A stretch of DNA of 64,000 nucleotides, taken from contig JAAXKN010000027.1 in assembly GCA_025612375.1 (NCBI GenBank), positions 1-64,000 of the forward strand, written 5' to 3'. Positions 38,314 through 48,476 of this stretch are shown piece by piece; the first letter of the stretch is position 1; every line of letters starts with the position of its first letter. This DNA comes from Ignavibacteria bacterium. Lineage in GTDB: Bacteria; Bacteroidota; Ignavibacteria; Ignavibacteriales; SURF-24. Below the pieces are notes generated by a model that did not search any database, was not told where the DNA came from, and saw only the letters and a list, made by a program, of their open reading frames with translations. Made by a program: the position numbers and the translations under genes.

Positions 38314-41300
38314 CTAATTAATTTTGATGTCAAGGCCTAAGCCCTGAAGTTCCTTAATTAGCACGTTAAACGACTCTGGAACGTTCGGTTCCATTAAATT
38401 TTCACCTTTTACTATAGCTTCATATGTTTTGGCACGGCCTGCAACATCATCACTCTTTACTGTCAGTATCTCCTGCAGAATATGGCTTGCTCCGTATCCT
38501 TCAAGAGCCCAGACTTCCATTTCACCAAACCTCTGGCCGCCGAACTGAGCCTTGCCGCCAAGAGGCTGCTGTGTAATAAGTGAGTACGGCCCGATGGACC
38601 TTGCGTGAATTTTATCGTCAACCATGTGACCCAGCTTAATCATATAGATCTGTCCGCAGGTCACTTTCTGGTGGAACTTTTCACCGCTGCGGCCATCGTA
38701 AAGCGTAGCCTTGCTTCCCGGGTCGAGTGCAGTCTTCAGGAGGTAATCCTCTATGTCCTCAACATGTGCACCGTCAAAGATCGGCGTAGCAAACTTAACG
38801 CCCAGCTTCTTGCCGGCCCAGCCGAGTGCTGTTTCGTATAACTGACCCAGGTTCATTCGTGAAGGTACACCAAGGGGATTAAGAACTATATCCACCGGAG
38901 TACCGTCTTCCAGGAACGGCATGTCTTCCATGGGAACTATCTTGGCTACAACGCCTTTGTTCCCGTGGCGGCCTGCCATTTTATCACCTACTGAAAGCTT
39001 TCTCTTCTTGGAGATATAAACTTTTGCAAGCTGTACGATTCCTGGAGGCAGCTCGTCGCCGCTCTGAATTTTGAGCTTCTCCCTCTTATAATCCTCTTCA
39101 ATATCGTTCAAAATACTGAAGTAATTCTCATATAACTTCTTTATTATATTGTTTGTCTTCTTGGTTTCGAACCAGTCTAAAGCATAATCAAGTTTTGTGA
39201 CATCTTCCATACCTGAAAAGGTGGATTCCTTAATTAATGCACCATTTCTCATTACTACGCTGCCGTCCAGATCCTTGATACCCGTAGTATTCATGCCGAG
39301 AGTGATCTTTGTAAGCTTTTCAACAAGCTTTCCATAGTACTCATCGCGTGTTTTCTTCCAGGCGTTATCGAGATTTTCAAGCTGTTTCTTTTCTGCTTTT
39401 CTGGATTCGGCTTCTTTGCGCTTGCGGCTGAAGAGCCTGGTTTTGATAACTGTACCCTTAAGGCCCGGTGTAGCTTTAAGTGAAGCATCCTTTACGTCGC
39501 CTGCCTTGTCTCCGAAGATAGCCTTTAAGAGTTTTTCTTCGGGTGTAGGATCGGTTTCGCCCTTAGGAGTTATCTTACCAATCAGTATGTCGCCTTCTTT
39601 AACCTCGGCGCCTTCCCTGATTATACCGTTTTCATCCAGGTTTCTGGTAGCTTCTTCCGAAACGTTAGGAATATCTCTTGTAAGTTCTTCCTCGCCTCGT
39701 TTGGTTTCGCGAACCTGAAGCTCGAATTCTTCAATATGGAGTGAAGTAAAGATATCCTCTGAGACTACTCTTTCAGAAATTACAATAGCATCCTCAAAGT
39801 TATATCCTCTCCATGGCATGAATGCAACCTGTACGTTGCGTCCAAGAGCAAGTTCACCTTTATCAATTGCAGGACCGTCGGCAATAGCCTCCCCTTTTTT
39901 AACCCTCTGCCCTTCTTTTACAATCGGCTTCTGGTTAGTGCAGGTTTCCTGGTTCGTACCGGAGAACTTGGTTAATCTATATTGTACTTTTCTTGAATCC
40001 TCAAAGCTTGTCAGAGCTTCAACGCTGTTCGGATTCATGTCGTATCTTACTACTATTCGTTCTGCATCCACATATTCAATAACACCGTCATCCTCGGCAG
40101 CAATAACTGCGCGCGAATCGAGTGCAAGCTTGCCTTCAAGACCAGTACCTACAATCGGCGATTCCGGCTTTAAGAGCGGAACTGCCTGGCGCTGCATGTT
40201 CGAGCCCATGAGTGCACGGTTGGCATCATCATGTTCAAGGAACGGGATGAGAGCCGCAGCAGCACTTACAATCTGTGCCGGAGCAACGTCCATATACTGA
40301 ATCTGTGTCGGAGGAACCACGGGAAATTCACCCTTGTTCCTGCATTTTACCCTGTCGTTCAGGAAGTTGCCCTGTTCATCTGTTGCAGCATTTGCCTGTG
40401 CAATTGTAAATGCGTCTTCCTGGTCGGCGCTCAGGTATTCAACCTCAGGAGTAACCTTTCCACCAACAACCTTCTTGTACGGGGTCTCAAGGAATCCGTA
40501 CCTGTTAACCCTTGAATATATGGTCAGAGAGGAAATCAGACCGATGTTCGGACCTTCAGGAGTTTCAATCGGGCACAAGCGTCCGTAATGTGAATGGTGA
40601 ACGTCACGAACCTCAAATCCTGCTCTTTCTCTTGTCAGACCGCCGGGGCCGAGAGCTGAAATTCTTCTCTTATGAGTCAGTTCTGCCAGAGGATTTGTCT
40701 GGTCCATGAACTGCGAGAGCTGATTTGTACCGAAGAAAGCGTTAATAACGCTGCTGATTGTTCTTGCATTAACAAGATCCTGCGGCTGGAAGTTCTCGCT
40801 GTCGCGCATGTTCATTCTTTCTTTTATAGTACGCGACATTCTTGCAAGACCCACGTTGTACTGCTGGCCGAGCTGTTCGCCAACGGTTCTTACGCGGCGG
40901 TTGCCTAAGTGATCTATATCATCAACGGCAAAGTTTCCAACTTTCAGCTTAATTATATACTTCATAATAGCTATTATATCCTCAACAGTAAGGATAGTGA
41001 TATTTGAAGGTATATTCAGCTGAAGCTTGTCATTCATGCGGAAACGGCCAACTTCACCTAAGTCGTAGCGCTTGTCGTTAAAGAACAGTTTTTCAATTAA
41101 GCCCTGAGCTGTTTCCATATCCGGAGCCTCGCCTGAGCGGAGCTGGCGGTAGATGGCAAAAAGTGCTTCCTCCTTTGTACGGGAGGTGTCTTTTTTTAAT
41201 GTATTTAAGATCAGGTCCTGATCCGGAATGGTCTCGGAACTGATAAGTTTTATCTGGTCAATTGATGAATTCTGAAGTCTTTCTACATCCTCTTCTGTAA

Positions 41301-42084
41301 GCGCCATATCCTTGCTCAGGAAGATTTCGCCTGTTGTCATATCAAAGACGTCTTCAGCAACAATGCGTCCTGTAAAGCCATCTGCCGTAATATTCTTAAC
41401 ATCTACATTCTCTACCAGGTTAAACAGATCCAATATCTGCTCGTCGGTGGTAAAATCAAGAGCGCGAAGAAGAGTTGTTGCAGGAAATTTCTTTCTGCGA
41501 TCTATATAAACATATAATATATTATTGATATCTGTTGCAAATTCCACCCAGCTTCCGCGGAACGGAATAATCCTGGCAGAATAAATTGGTGTACCGTTAG
41601 GATGGACTGTCTGAGAAAATGCCACGCCAGGAGAACGGTGCAGCTGTGTAACGACAACCCTTTCGGCGCCATTAATGACGAAGGTACCCTTATTTGTCAT
41701 AAAAGGTAAGTTGCCCAGGTAGACTTCCTGTTCAACTGAGTTAACAAACTCCTGGGTTTCCTGATCTTTTGTAGATAAACGCAGCTTTGCTTTTAAAGGA
41801 GCTGAATATGTAAGTCCTCTTTCCTCACACTCAACTATAGAATATCTCGGTTTTTCGATATAATACTCGATAAAATCGAGCCTGTAGAACTCTTTGTTAT
41901 CTAGGATCGGGAAATTTGCGAGGAAAACAGCCTGCAGGCCTTTGTTTTCTCTTTTCGAGGGGGGGACTTTTGACTGCAGGAATTCTTCAAAAGATTCAAT
42001 TTGAATATCTAATAAATCAGGGACCTGAATTGTAGAGGGGATACGAGCAAAAGAGATCCTTTTATTATCCAATCTAGCCTCCAT
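38314..42084 (-). CDS. rpoB: RNA polymerase subunit beta
   Basis: The 1256-residue protein contains the rifampicin pocket [18 protein letters not shown] followed by [13 protein letters not shown], with the residues most often mutated in resistance unchanged. The nucleotide-binding segment [12 protein letters not shown] and the end segment [18 protein letters not shown] are present. It follows rplL after a likely attenuator. Confidence 0.98.
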   Translation of the reverse strand: MEARLDNKRISFARIPSTIQVPDLLDIQIESFEEFLQSKVPPSKRENKGLQAVFLANFPILDNKEFYRLDFIEYYIEKPRYSIVECEERGLTYSAPLKAKLRLSTKDQETQEFVNSVEQEVYLGNLPFMTNKGTFVINGAERVVVTQLHRSPGVAFSQTVHPNGTPIYSARIIPFRGSWVEFATDINNILYVYIDRRKKFPATTLLRALDFTTDEQILDLFNLVENVDVKNITADGFTGRIVAEDVFDMTTGEIFLSKDMALTEEDVERLQNSSIDQIKLISSETIPDQDLILNTLKKDTSRTKEEALFAIYRQLRSGEAPDMETAQGLIEKLFFNDKRYDLGEVGRFRMNDKLQLNIPSNITILTVEDIIAIMKYIIKLKVGNFAVDDIDHLGNRRVRTVGEQLGQQYNVGLARMSRTIKERMNMRDSENFQPQDLVNARTISSVINAFFGTNQLSQFMDQTNPLAELTHKRRISALGPGGLTRERAGFEVRDVHHSHYGRLCPIETPEGPNIGLISSLTIYSRVNRYGFLETPYKKVVGGKVTPEVEYLSADQEDAFTIAQANAATDEQGNFLNDRVKCRNKGEFPVVPPTQIQYMDVAPAQIVSAAAALIPFLEHDDANRALMGSNMQRQAVPLLKPESPIVGTGLEGKLALDSRAVIAAEDDGVIEYVDAERIVVRYDMNPNSVEALTSFEDSRKVQYRLTKFSGTNQETCTNQKPIVKEGQRVKKGEAIADGPAIDKGELALGRNVQVAFMPWRGYNFEDAIVISERVVSEDIFTSLHIEEFELQVRETKRGEEELTRDIPNVSEEATRNLDENGIIREGAEVKEGDILIGKITPKGETDPTPEEKLLKAIFGDKAGDVKDASLKATPGLKGTVIKTRLFSRKRKEAESRKAEKKQLENLDNAWKKTRDEYYGKLVEKLTKITLGMNTTGIKDLDGSVVMRNGALIKESTFSGMEDVTKLDYALDWFETKKTNNIIKKLYENYFSILNDIEEDYKREKLKIQSGDELPPGIVQLAKVYISKKRKLSVGDKMAGRHGNKGVVAKIVPMEDMPFLEDGTPVDIVLNPLGVPSRMNLGQLYETALGWAGKKLGVKFATPIFDGAHVEDIEDYLLKTALDPGSKATLYDGRSGEKFHQKVTCGQIYMIKLGHMVDDKIHARSIGPYSLITQQPLGGKAQFGGQRFGEMEVWALEGYGASHILQEILTVKSDDVAGRAKTYEAIVKGENLMEPNVPESFNVLIKELQGLGLDIKIN

Positions 42085-42132
42085 TAAATTTTCCTTTCTA
42101 AAACGCTATAAAACCAGACTGTACAAAATAAT

Positions 42133-42174
42133 ACAAAAGTGACAGGGCGGAGTTCACCACCCGATCACTTTTGT
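42133..42174 (-). terminator. Attenuator-like hairpin between rplL and rpoB
   Basis: ACAAAAGTGA (42133-42142) pairs with TCACTTTTGT (42165-42174), and an inner GGG/CCC pairing extends the stem. A T-rich stretch follows on the minus strand. Partial termination between L7/L12 and rpoB is known in other bacteria and would reduce polymerase relative to ribosomal protein output. Confidence 0.55.
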
Positions 42175-42206
42175 AATCAATAGCGCTATGTTAAATTATG
42201 CTTATC

Positions 42207-42587
42207 TTACTTTACTTCTACGGTAGCTCCAGCTTCCTCGAATTCTTTCTTCAGTTTTTCAGCTTCTTCCTTAGAAACGGCTTCCTTAACAGTCTTAGGA
42301 GCACCATCAACTAAATCCTTTGCTTCTTTCAGGCCTAAACCTGTATGAGCGCGGACAACTTTAATGACGTTGATCTTCTTGTCGCCAGCTGCCTGGAGGA
42401 TAACATCGAATTCTGTCTTTTCTTCAGCAGGAGCAGCGGCAGCACCAGCTGCAGGTGCGGCACCCATCATAACAGGGGCAGCTGCTGTAACACCGAATTC
42501 ATTTTCGAGTGCTTTCTTTAATTCTGAAGCTTCTAAAAGAGTTAAACCCTTAATTTTGTCAACAAGTTCTGCAATTTTCTCTGACAT
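42207..42587 (-). CDS. rplL: 50S ribosomal protein L7/L12
   Basis: The N-terminal dimer domain, the Ala/Pro/Gly hinge ([15 protein letters not shown]) and the C-terminal factor-binding domain ([20 protein letters not shown]) give a 126-residue L7/L12. It recruits translation factors to the stalk. Confidence 0.98.
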   Translation of the reverse strand: MSEKIAELVDKIKGLTLLEASELKKALENEFGVTAAAPVMMGAAPAAGAAAAPAEEKTEFDVILQAAGDKKINVIKVVRAHTGLGLKEAKDLVDGAPKTVKEAVSKEEAEKLKKEFEEAGATVEVK

Positions 42588-42638
42588 TGTATATTTCTCC
42601 TGATAAATTAATTTCTTTTACAATTTTTAACAGCTGAA

Positions 42639-43160
42639 TTAAGCTGCTTGTTTCTTTTCTATGGCTTCAAGCACGCCAACTATATCTCTCATGACTGCAT
42701 TTATGGCACCAACAATACCAGAAGCTGGTGAATCCAGGCTGCCAAGTATACCGGCAATGATTTCCGGTTTGGTTGGCAGAGTCGATAATGCGTCAAGCTG
42801 CTTTCCATCAAAGAACTGCGATTCAATATAGCAGCCTTTGAGCCCCAGCTTGCCGGAAGCATCAAAATATTTCTTGATGATCTTGGCAGGTGCAGTTGTA
42901 TTTTCTTTTACAAATGCAGCACCGGTCATGCCGACCAAAAGGTCACCAAGCTTTTCGTATTTTTGTTCTTCCTGCAGAGCTTTCTTGAACAGGGTATTCT
43001 TAAAGACTTTATAGCTGATTCCTTCCTTGCGGAAGTCCTTACGGATAGCATTGATATCCGCAACGTTAACCTTGCTGTAATCAACCAGATAGCAAGCGTC
43101 CGAACCGCTGATAAATTCTTTAATCTGAGAGATTATTTCCTCTTTTTCTTTTATGTCCAT
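42639..43160 (-). CDS. rplJ: 50S ribosomal protein L10
   Basis: The 173-residue stalk base has DYSKVNVADINAIRKDFRKE and the C-terminal helix that carries L7/L12 dimers. It lies 51 bases upstream of rplL. Confidence 0.97.
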   Translation of the reverse strand: MDIKEKEEIISQIKEFISGSDACYLVDYSKVNVADINAIRKDFRKEGISYKVFKNTLFKKALQEEQKYEKLGDLLVGMTGAAFVKENTTAPAKIIKKYFDASGKLGLKGCYIESQFFDGKQLDALSTLPTKPEIIAGILGSLDSPASGIVGAINAVMRDIVGVLEAIEKKQAA

Positions 43161-43226
43161 TACTCTCCCAAATCAACTAATTCATAAATAAGTAGAAGCA
43201 TTTATATTTACTGAGTACGTAATTTC

Positions 43227-43925
43227 TTATTTTATTGAAGCAACTTCATCGCGTGAAATCTTAAGCCCGGGACCCATTGTTGTAGAGAGATAAAGACTCC
43301 TGACGTAAGTTCCCTTTGCCGAAGAAGGTTTCATCTTCATGATAGTGGTCAGAAATGCTCTTGCATTTTCAACCAGCTTATCTTCAGTAAAAGAAACCTT
43401 ACCGATAGAAGTATGAACAATACCCGTCTTATCAACGCGGAATTCAATCTTACCGGCTTTAACTTCCTTAACGGCTGTTGCAACATCCATCGTCACCGTA
43501 CCGCTCTTGGGATTTGGCATCAGGCCTTTTGGACCGAGGATTCTTCCCAGTTTGCCGAGATCACCCATTACATCAGGTGTAGCAACGATAACGTCTATAT
43601 CTGCCCAGCCGCCCTTGATTTTTTCGAGGTAGTCATCGAAGCCTGCATAGTCTGCACCTGCATCGAGTGCCTCCTGAGCCTTGGCACCTTTAGCTACAAC
43701 CAGCACCCTGACCTCTTTACCGGTTCCGTTAGGCAAGCTAACTGTTCCACGAACCATCTGATCTGCGTGCCTTGGGTCAACGCCCAGGCGTATGGCGCAA
43801 TCCAGTGATTCGGTAAATTTAACGCTGGAGACTTCCTTAAGTGTCTTTATTGCTTCATCAAGAGAATATTCTTTATTAAGATCAACTTTCTCTTTTATGG
43901 CTTTTATTCTTTTTGAAACTTTCAT
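43227..43925 (-). CDS. rplA: 50S ribosomal protein L1
   Basis: L1 (232 residues) has [20 protein letters not shown] and [15 protein letters not shown]. In many bacteria it binds its own mRNA to shut off the L11-L1 genes. Confidence 0.98.
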   Translation of the reverse strand: MKVSKRIKAIKEKVDLNKEYSLDEAIKTLKEVSSVKFTESLDCAIRLGVDPRHADQMVRGTVSLPNGTGKEVRVLVVAKGAKAQEALDAGADYAGFDDYLEKIKGGWADIDVIVATPDVMGDLGKLGRILGPKGLMPNPKSGTVTMDVATAVKEVKAGKIEFRVDKTGIVHTSIGKVSFTEDKLVENARAFLTTIMKMKPSSAKGTYVRSLYLSTTMGPGLKISRDEVASIK

Positions 43926-43954
43926 TATTATGTCAACCCTATTTTCCTATTGAG

Positions 43955-43973
43955 AATCCGACTGTGGCGGATT
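43955..43973 (-). other. Small hairpin between rplK and rplA
   Basis: AATCCG (43955-43960) pairs with CGGATT (43968-43973) around a 7-base loop in the rplK-rplA spacer. An L1-binding role is conceivable but not shown. Confidence 0.35.
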
Positions 43974-43989
43974 GCCGTATATTAAATGA

Positions 43990-44415
43990 TTATTCTTCTA
44001 CGGTAAAACCCATACTGCGGGCTGTTCCTGCAACCATGCTCATAGCCTGTTCAACGTCATTAGCATTCAGGTCAGGCATCTTCATTTCGGCTATTTCGCG
44101 AATCTGAGCTTTGGTAACCTTTGCAACCTTTGTCTTGTTGGGTTCAGCCGAACCTTTATCAGCTTTAGCTGCTTTTTTCAAAAGTTCTGCTGCCGGAGGG
44201 GTTTTGGTAACAAATGTAAACGATTTATCTGTAAAAACTGTAATAACTACAGGTATAATCAAGCCGCCCTTATCTGCAGTTCTGGCGTTGAACTGTTTAC
44301 AGAATTCCATAATGTTAACCCCTTTCTGGCCAAGTGCAGGGCCAACCGGAGGTGAAGGATTAGCTTTTCCGGCGGGGATTTGTAACTTAATAAAACCAGC
44401 TATTTTTTTTGCCAT
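43990..44415 (-). CDS. rplK: 50S ribosomal protein L11
   Basis: The 141-residue protein has [20 protein letters not shown] and the C-terminal rRNA-binding domain. L11 forms the GTPase-associated centre. Its leader of 116 bases to nusG holds an AT-rich inverted repeat. Confidence 0.98.
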   Translation of the reverse strand: MAKKIAGFIKLQIPAGKANPSPPVGPALGQKGVNIMEFCKQFNARTADKGGLIIPVVITVFTDKSFTFVTKTPPAAELLKKAAKADKGSAEPNKTKVAKVTKAQIREIAEMKMPDLNANDVEQAMSMVAGTARSMGFTVEE

Positions 44416-44444
44416 TGTAAAAACCTACAATTATATTCTCAAAC

Positions 44445-44510
44445 AATTAAAAATTAAAATTACAAGTTCCTATACTTTCAAACTTTAATTCAATAATTTA
44501 ATTTTTAATT
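44445..44510 (-). repeat. AT-rich inverted repeat between nusG and rplK
   Basis: AATTAAAAATTAAA at 44445-44458 is the exact reverse complement of TTTAATTTTTAATT at 44497-44510. The pairing has no G-C pairs, so the RNA stem would be weak. Confidence 0.4.
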
Positions 44511-44531
44511 CTAACTTTATTTTTAAAATGA

Positions 44532-45068
44532 TTACTTTTCCAATTCTGCCTGAACAAAATCAATTTCCACAGGGGTCTTACGCCCGAAGATGGAAACCAT
44601 GACCTTGATCTTCATTTTTTCTTCGTTAACTTCCTGCACATAACCAGAGAAATTATTGAACGGACCGTCGATAATTTTTACAAAATCGCCGGCACGGAAT
44701 AATGTTTCAAGGCGTTCATTTTCCTGATCCTGTGTAATACGGCCAACAATCCTTTTTACCTCTTCTGGCTGAAGAGGGTTCGGGTTCTTACCAGTCCCAA
44801 GGAAACCCATAACAGCAGGCGTGTTAAGGATAAAATCCTTTACCTGGTTGTCTAGGTCTGCCTGGACGAGTATATAGCCCGGGAAAAAGTTTTTGCTTTT
44901 GCTCTTCTTTTTGCCGTCTTTTACTTCAAAGACCTTCTCAGTAGGCACAAGGACATCCTGGATCTTAGCCCTAAGCTGATCGTGCTCCTTGAGTTCAGTT
45001 TCAAGAAGATTCTTGACTCTGTTCTCCTGGCCTGAAAAAGTCCTGACTACATACCACTTAAATTCCAT
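44532..45068 (-). CDS. nusG: Transcription termination/antitermination factor NusG
   Basis: The NGN domain (KWYVVRTFSGQENRVKNLLE, FFPGYILVQADLD) is followed by a KOW domain (GDFVKIIDGPFNNFSGYVQE). The 178-residue protein links RNA polymerase to Rho and the ribosome. It lies 9 bases after secE. Confidence 0.98.
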   Translation of the reverse strand: MEFKWYVVRTFSGQENRVKNLLETELKEHDQLRAKIQDVLVPTEKVFEVKDGKKKSKSKNFFPGYILVQADLDNQVKDFILNTPAVMGFLGTGKNPNPLQPEEVKRIVGRITQDQENERLETLFRAGDFVKIIDGPFNNFSGYVQEVNEEKMKIKVMVSIFGRKTPVEIDFVQAELEK

Positions 45069-45077
45069 TGGTACGCC

Positions 45078-45260
45078 TTAAAATATCCCTTTAAATATTT
45101 GTGTAATTGCCATATCAATTAAATAAGTAAATGCGGCAATGATCAAACACACTACAATAACGATAGTTGTTGATTCTTTCAATTCATCTTTTGTGGGCCA
45201 GGTAACTTTTTTCATTTCCTTGACCACATCATTAAAAAAATTGATGATTTTTTCTTTCAT
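45078..45260 (-). CDS. secE: Preprotein translocase subunit SecE
   Basis: The 60-residue single-span form has the conserved cytosolic helix (FFNDVVKEMKKVTWPTKDEL) and one membrane helix. It clamps SecY. A compact CCCGG/CCGGG hairpin lies 15 bases before the start. Confidence 0.96.
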   Translation of the reverse strand: MKEKIINFFNDVVKEMKKVTWPTKDELKESTTIVIVVCLIIAAFTYLIDMAITQIFKGIF

Positions 45261-45273
45261 AACTAAATTTCTC

Positions 45274-45289
45274 GCCCGGGAACCCGGGA
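45274..45289 (-). other. GC hairpin between tRNA-Trp and secE
   Basis: Two CCCGGG palindromes separated by AA can fold as a 5-bp stem with a 4-base loop. It could mark the processing point between the tRNA and the secE message. Confidence 0.45.
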
Positions 45290-45321
45290 TTTCGTTTAAA
45301 ACTAGTTTTAGCTAATCCTAG

Positions 45322-45394
<73 letters not shown>

Positions 45395-45402
45395 AAGAAT
45401 AA

Positions 45403-45552
45403 CTACTTTGTTTCTTTATGAACAGTATGCTTATGATCCCAGCGGCAGTACTTCTTAAATTCTACTCTTCCGGGATGAAGGCGCTTATTCTTGGTTGTAG
45501 TGTAATTTCTTCTTTTGCACTCTGTGCATTCAAGTGTTATTATATCTCTCAT
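45403..45552 (-). CDS. rpmG: 50S ribosomal protein L33
   Basis: The 49-residue protein starts [20 protein letters not shown] and ends HTVHKETK. Cys9, Cys12 and Cys36 are present, but the fourth Cys of the usual zinc ribbon is replaced (CRWDHKH), so zinc binding is uncertain. It lies between tRNA-Thr and tRNA-Trp. Confidence 0.95.
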   Translation of the reverse strand: MRDIITLECTECKRRNYTTTKNKRLHPGRVEFKKYCRWDHKHTVHKETK

Positions 45553-45572
45553 GGTATTTTCGTGTTAGTTTG

Positions 45573-45645
45573 AGCTGACGACCGGGATTGAACCGGTGAC
45601 CTCATCCTTACCAAGGATGTGCTCTACCAACTGAGCTACGTCAGC
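45573..45645 (-). tRNA. tRNA-Thr (anticodon GGU)
   Basis: The acceptor GCTGACG pairs with CGTCAGC. The anticodon stem CATCC/GGATG holds loop TTGGTAA, giving GGU. The D and T arms are intact. CCA is not encoded. Confidence 0.96.
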
Positions 45646-45686
45646 AGCGTTAAACTTGTAAATAAATTGACAATTAAATTAAAAAG

Positions 45687-45760
45687 AGCGGGAGACGGGA
45701 CTCGAACCCGCGACCAACAGCTTGGAAGGCTGTGACTCTAGCCAACTGAGTTACTCCCGC
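45687..45760 (-). tRNA. tRNA-Gly (anticodon UCC)
   Basis: The acceptor GCGGGAG pairs with CTCCCGC. The anticodon stem ACAGC/GCTGT holds loop CTTCCAA, giving UCC. CCA is not encoded. Confidence 0.96.
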
Positions 45761-45791
45761 GTTAAATATCCGATTACGAATTTGAACGCAA

Positions 45792-45885
45792 AAATGTTGA
45801 TGTTAGGAATTGACATCTTCAATTGTTGGTTGTAAAAACGATTCTTTAACAATCTCCAACGACCAATTTCTGATAGTCAACATTT
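45792..45885. repeat. Imperfect inverted repeat in the tRNA-Tyr/tRNA-Gly spacer
   Basis: AAATGTTGA (45792-45800) is repeated inverted at 45877-45885, and weaker similarity continues inward for about 40 bases on each side. The right arm reaches the encoded CCA of tRNA-Tyr. It may fold the trailer RNA for processing. Confidence 0.4.
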
Positions 45886-45971
45886 GGTGGGCGGCGAGGG
45901 ATTCGAACCCCCAAAGGCGTTTGCCAACGGATTTACAGTCCGCCCCGGCTCTCCAACTCCGGCGTCCGCCC
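45885..45971 (-). tRNA. tRNA-Tyr (anticodon GUA), CCA encoded
   Basis: This is a long-variable-arm (class II) tRNA. The anticodon loop CTGTAAA gives GUA, and the T arm GGGGGTTCGAATCCCTC is intact. The acceptor GGGCGGA pairs with GCCGCCC except for the last position. CCA is encoded. It is the first gene of the tRNA-secE-nusG-rpl-rpoBC transcript. Confidence 0.95.
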
Positions 45972-45987
45972 GTATCAAAATGAGAAA

Positions 45988-46018
45988 CAAATATAGCCCT
46001 AACTTTTGAAAAAAGCAA
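45988..46018 (-). promoter_or_regulatory. Promoter of the tRNA-Tyr to rpoBC transcription unit
   Basis: On the minus strand TTG (46018-46016) is followed after 20 bases by TATATTTG (45995-45988), a perfect match to the Bacteroidota TAnnTTTG element. Transcription would begin about 10 bases before the mature tRNA-Tyr. Confidence 0.75.
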
Positions 46019-46040
46019 GCTTAGGCAAAGAAAATTATTT

Positions 46041-46079
46041 CAGTTTTTTCCATTTAATAAAATATTTAGAAAAAAACTG
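46041..46079 (-). terminator. AT-rich terminator-like hairpin after yifB
   Basis: CAGTTTTTTC (46041-46050) pairs with GAAAAAAACTG (46069-46079) with one bulge. It lies about 30 bases beyond the yifB stop and before the tRNA-Tyr promoter. The stem is weak. Confidence 0.35.
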
Positions 46080-46108
46080 GGTTTTAAGGTAATTTTTAAT
46101 GCACAAAT

Positions 46109-47647
46109 TTAATTCTTCCAGAGCTCTCTGTCAAGTGTGCGGTACTGTATTGCCTCACTGACGTGCTGCGGCTTAATGGAATCCATACCCTCCAGGTCGG
46201 CTATTGTACGGCTTACCTTCAGTATCCTGTCGTATGCACGGGCTGAAAGCCCCAGCCTCGACATTGCTTTTCTAAGGACTTCACTTCCTGACGTGTCAAG
46301 CCCGCAGAACTGCCTTACCTCGCGCGACCCCATGTCGGCATTTGTGTAAATGTACTTTAACCCTGAAAATCTTTTAAGCTGTATGTCCCTGGCCCTGATT
46401 ACCCTGCTCCTTATGGACTCTGAGGCCTCCCCTCTCGAGTTATCGGAAAGCTCCTTATACTTTACTGCCGGGACTTCGATGTGAATGTCAATCCTGTCTA
46501 AAAGCGGGCCTGAGATCTTTGCCATATAATGCACTATCTGCGGCGGAGCGCACGTGCAGCGCCTTGAGGGATCAGAATAGTATCCGCAGGGACAGGGGTT
46601 CATGGCTGCCGCCAGCATAAAGTTAGCCGGAAATTCAATTGACATTTTTGCCCGGCTTACCGTAACACGGCTGTCCTCAAGTGGCTGCCTCAGGACTTCA
46701 AGAACGTTCTTCTTAAATTCCGGCAGCTCATCTAAGAACAAAACCCCGTGATGCGCAAAGGAGACTTCCCCGGGCCTCGGAAAAGAACCTCCCCCGACTA
46801 AGGCCGCGTCTGAGACCGTGTGGTGCGGGCTTCTGAAGGGGCGGACAGTAACAAGAGCCTTATCGCGCGGCAATATGCCTGCAACAGAATGGATCTTTGT
46901 TGTCTCAAGCGCCTCCTCAAAGCTTAAGGGAGGCAGTATTGTGGGGATCCTTTTTGCAAGCATAGTTTTACCCGAGCCTGGAGGGCCTATCATAAGTATA
47001 TTATGCCCGCCTGCAGCTGCCACTTCAAGAGCCCGCTTGACGTTCTCCTGCCCTTTGACGTCGGAAAAATCTATGTGATACTGATTTACCTGTGAAAATA
47101 TTGCATCCTTGTCTGTAACCAAAGGACTTTTTTCCATGCTGTCGTTCAGGAGTTTTACCACTTCATCAAGGCTTTCAACAGGAAAAATATCAATGCCGTC
47201 AACAATTGAGGCCTCGCGCGCGCAGTCGGAAGGAAGGAGGATTCTTTTAATCCCTTTATTCCTGGCCTCGGCTGCAATGGGAAGTGCCCCTTTCACTGCC
47301 CTCAGGCGGCCATCGAGTGCAAGTTCACCTAAGAACACGGTGTCATTAAGCCACCTTTCGTTTATCTCTTCATTTGCCGCAAGAAGCCCCACGGCAATAG
47401 GCAGGTCAAATGAGCTCCCCTCTTTTTTAATGTCTGCAGGAGCCAGATTGACAGTAATTTTTCTTGCCGGAAAGTCGAAGCCCGAATTTTTAATTGCGGC
47501 CAGCACCCTTTCGCGGCTTTCCTTTACCGCATTGTCCGGAAGGCCGACAATAGTAAAAGCAGGAATCTTCTTTTCAATATGGGTTTCCACTTCAACTAAG
47601 AAGGCGTCAATTCCGTAGGTGGCGCTGGAGAGAATTTTCGAGAGCAT
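46109..47647 (-). CDS. yifB: YifB/ComM-family Mg-chelatase-like AAA+ ATPase
   Basis: The 512-residue protein has an N-terminal Lon-like domain and the Walker A motif [13 protein letters not shown]. The Mg-chelatase-type core carries Walker [10 protein letters not shown], and a C-terminal helical domain ends the protein. Four cysteines ([16 protein letters not shown]) form a probable zinc site. ComM homologues act as branch-migration helicases during natural transformation; the role here is inferred. A ComEA-like protein is encoded near 61 kb. Confidence 0.93.
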   Translation of the reverse strand: MLSKILSSATYGIDAFLVEVETHIEKKIPAFTIVGLPDNAVKESRERVLAAIKNSGFDFPARKITVNLAPADIKKEGSSFDLPIAVGLLAANEEINERWLNDTVFLGELALDGRLRAVKGALPIAAEARNKGIKRILLPSDCAREASIVDGIDIFPVESLDEVVKLLNDSMEKSPLVTDKDAIFSQVNQYHIDFSDVKGQENVKRALEVAAAGGHNILMIGPPGSGKTMLAKRIPTILPPLSFEEALETTKIHSVAGILPRDKALVTVRPFRSPHHTVSDAALVGGGSFPRPGEVSFAHHGVLFLDELPEFKKNVLEVLRQPLEDSRVTVSRAKMSIEFPANFMLAAAMNPCPCGYYSDPSRRCTCAPPQIVHYMAKISGPLLDRIDIHIEVPAVKYKELSDNSRGEASESIRSRVIRARDIQLKRFSGLKYIYTNADMGSREVRQFCGLDTSGSEVLRKAMSRLGLSARAYDRILKVSRTIADLEGMDSIKPQHVSEAIQYRTLDRELWKN

Positions 47648-47681
47648 GACATCTAACCCCTCAAAATGTAGATATGCTCTT

Positions 47682-47710
47682 ACATTATTAATTTATTCTT
47701 TTAATGTCAA
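47682..47710 (-). promoter_or_regulatory. Putative promoter of yifB
   Basis: On the minus strand TTGACA (47710-47705) lies 17 bases from TAATGT. The TTG-N20-TA geometry matches the other promoters in the window, but the -7 element is poor. Confidence 0.4.
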
Positions 47711-47748
47711 ACTTAAAAAAGAACCTTAAGGGTAAGAACCGTCCTATT

Positions 47749-48255
47749 TTATTTAATCTTTTCGTTAATGATGAAATAATATTGCTCTCCTGCTGTAACT
47801 CCGATAACCGGGCCGGCAATAACCCCGACTAAAGCACCTCCAAGTAATCCTAAAAACCTGCCGCCATTATGGTTTTGAGGGTCTGTTAAATTCCCATATA
47901 CAATACCTGCTCCAGCTCCGCAGAGAGCGCCGTATGCCAGCCCGGATAGAAAGCCCCCTGCCCTGTCTGTAACCTGTACAGAATAAACACTGCCGGTCTG
48001 AACAGATTTGATTTTTCCGTCTGCTATATCCGTCCATGAAGTAGTGTCAGGTCCGATTCTGACGTTATAAACCCTGAAAGGGTCTTTATCCTGCAGCCTG
48101 AGCACGGCATACTTGTTCTCACACTCTTCATTGATATTCATGTAATACTCATCTTTAGTCTGTTCTTTTTCAATCTGAGTGGTGCGTGCGCAGCCGGATA
48201 ATGCCAGAATAAAAAGCATAGCTGCAAGAACTGATTTAGTCATTTTGTTTTCCAT
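47749..48255 (-). CDS. Putative lipoprotein with a glycine-zipper-like segment
   Basis: The N-terminus is a lipoprotein signal with lipobox LSGC. A small soluble domain (about residues 35-95) is followed by two Gly/Ala-rich hydrophobic stretches (LAYGALCGAGAGIVYG and LGLLGGALVGVIAGPVIGV) resembling glycine-zipper outer-membrane proteins. I do not recognise a named family. Four residues could be trimmed if translation starts at the second ATG, where GGA lies 7 bases upstream. It is divergent from pruA. Confidence 0.7.
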   Translation of the reverse strand: MENKMTKSVLAAMLFILALSGCARTTQIEKEQTKDEYYMNINEECENKYAVLRLQDKDPFRVYNVRIGPDTTSWTDIADGKIKSVQTGSVYSVQVTDRAGGFLSGLAYGALCGAGAGIVYGNLTDPQNHNGGRFLGLLGGALVGVIAGPVIGVTAGEQYYFIINEKIK

Positions 48256-48400
48256 TTTTGTATGAGATAATATTCCTTTTAGAGTATATATATTGTGACG
48301 GAAGCCGGATTCGGAAAATTAGCAAAATTATATTTAAATTATTTCAATTTCTTGCCATTCCCCTGCTCTATCTATACCGATTTTCCCCCGCAATCTTAAA

Positions 48401-48431
48401 TTGCTTATTAGAATCAAAAGACGTAATTTGA
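48401..48431 (+). promoter_or_regulatory. Putative promoter of pruA
   Basis: TTG (48401-48403) is followed after exactly 20 bases by TAATTTGA (48424-48431). The -7 element is only partly conserved. The start codon lies about 45 bases downstream. The remaining intergenic sequence 48256-48400 shows nothing I can name. Confidence 0.35.
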
Positions 48432-48476
48432 GTATAATTTTTAATGTTTCTTAATCCATAAACAGGAGTAATTCTG

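Noticed and set aside
40640-40740. Possible rifampicin-resistance changes in rpoB
   Set aside because: The commonly mutated residues match the sensitive form; the small differences are usual for this lineage.
45803-46018. 71-codon open frame over the tRNA-Tyr region
   Set aside because: It covers a complete tRNA gene and its promoter and has no recognisable protein features.
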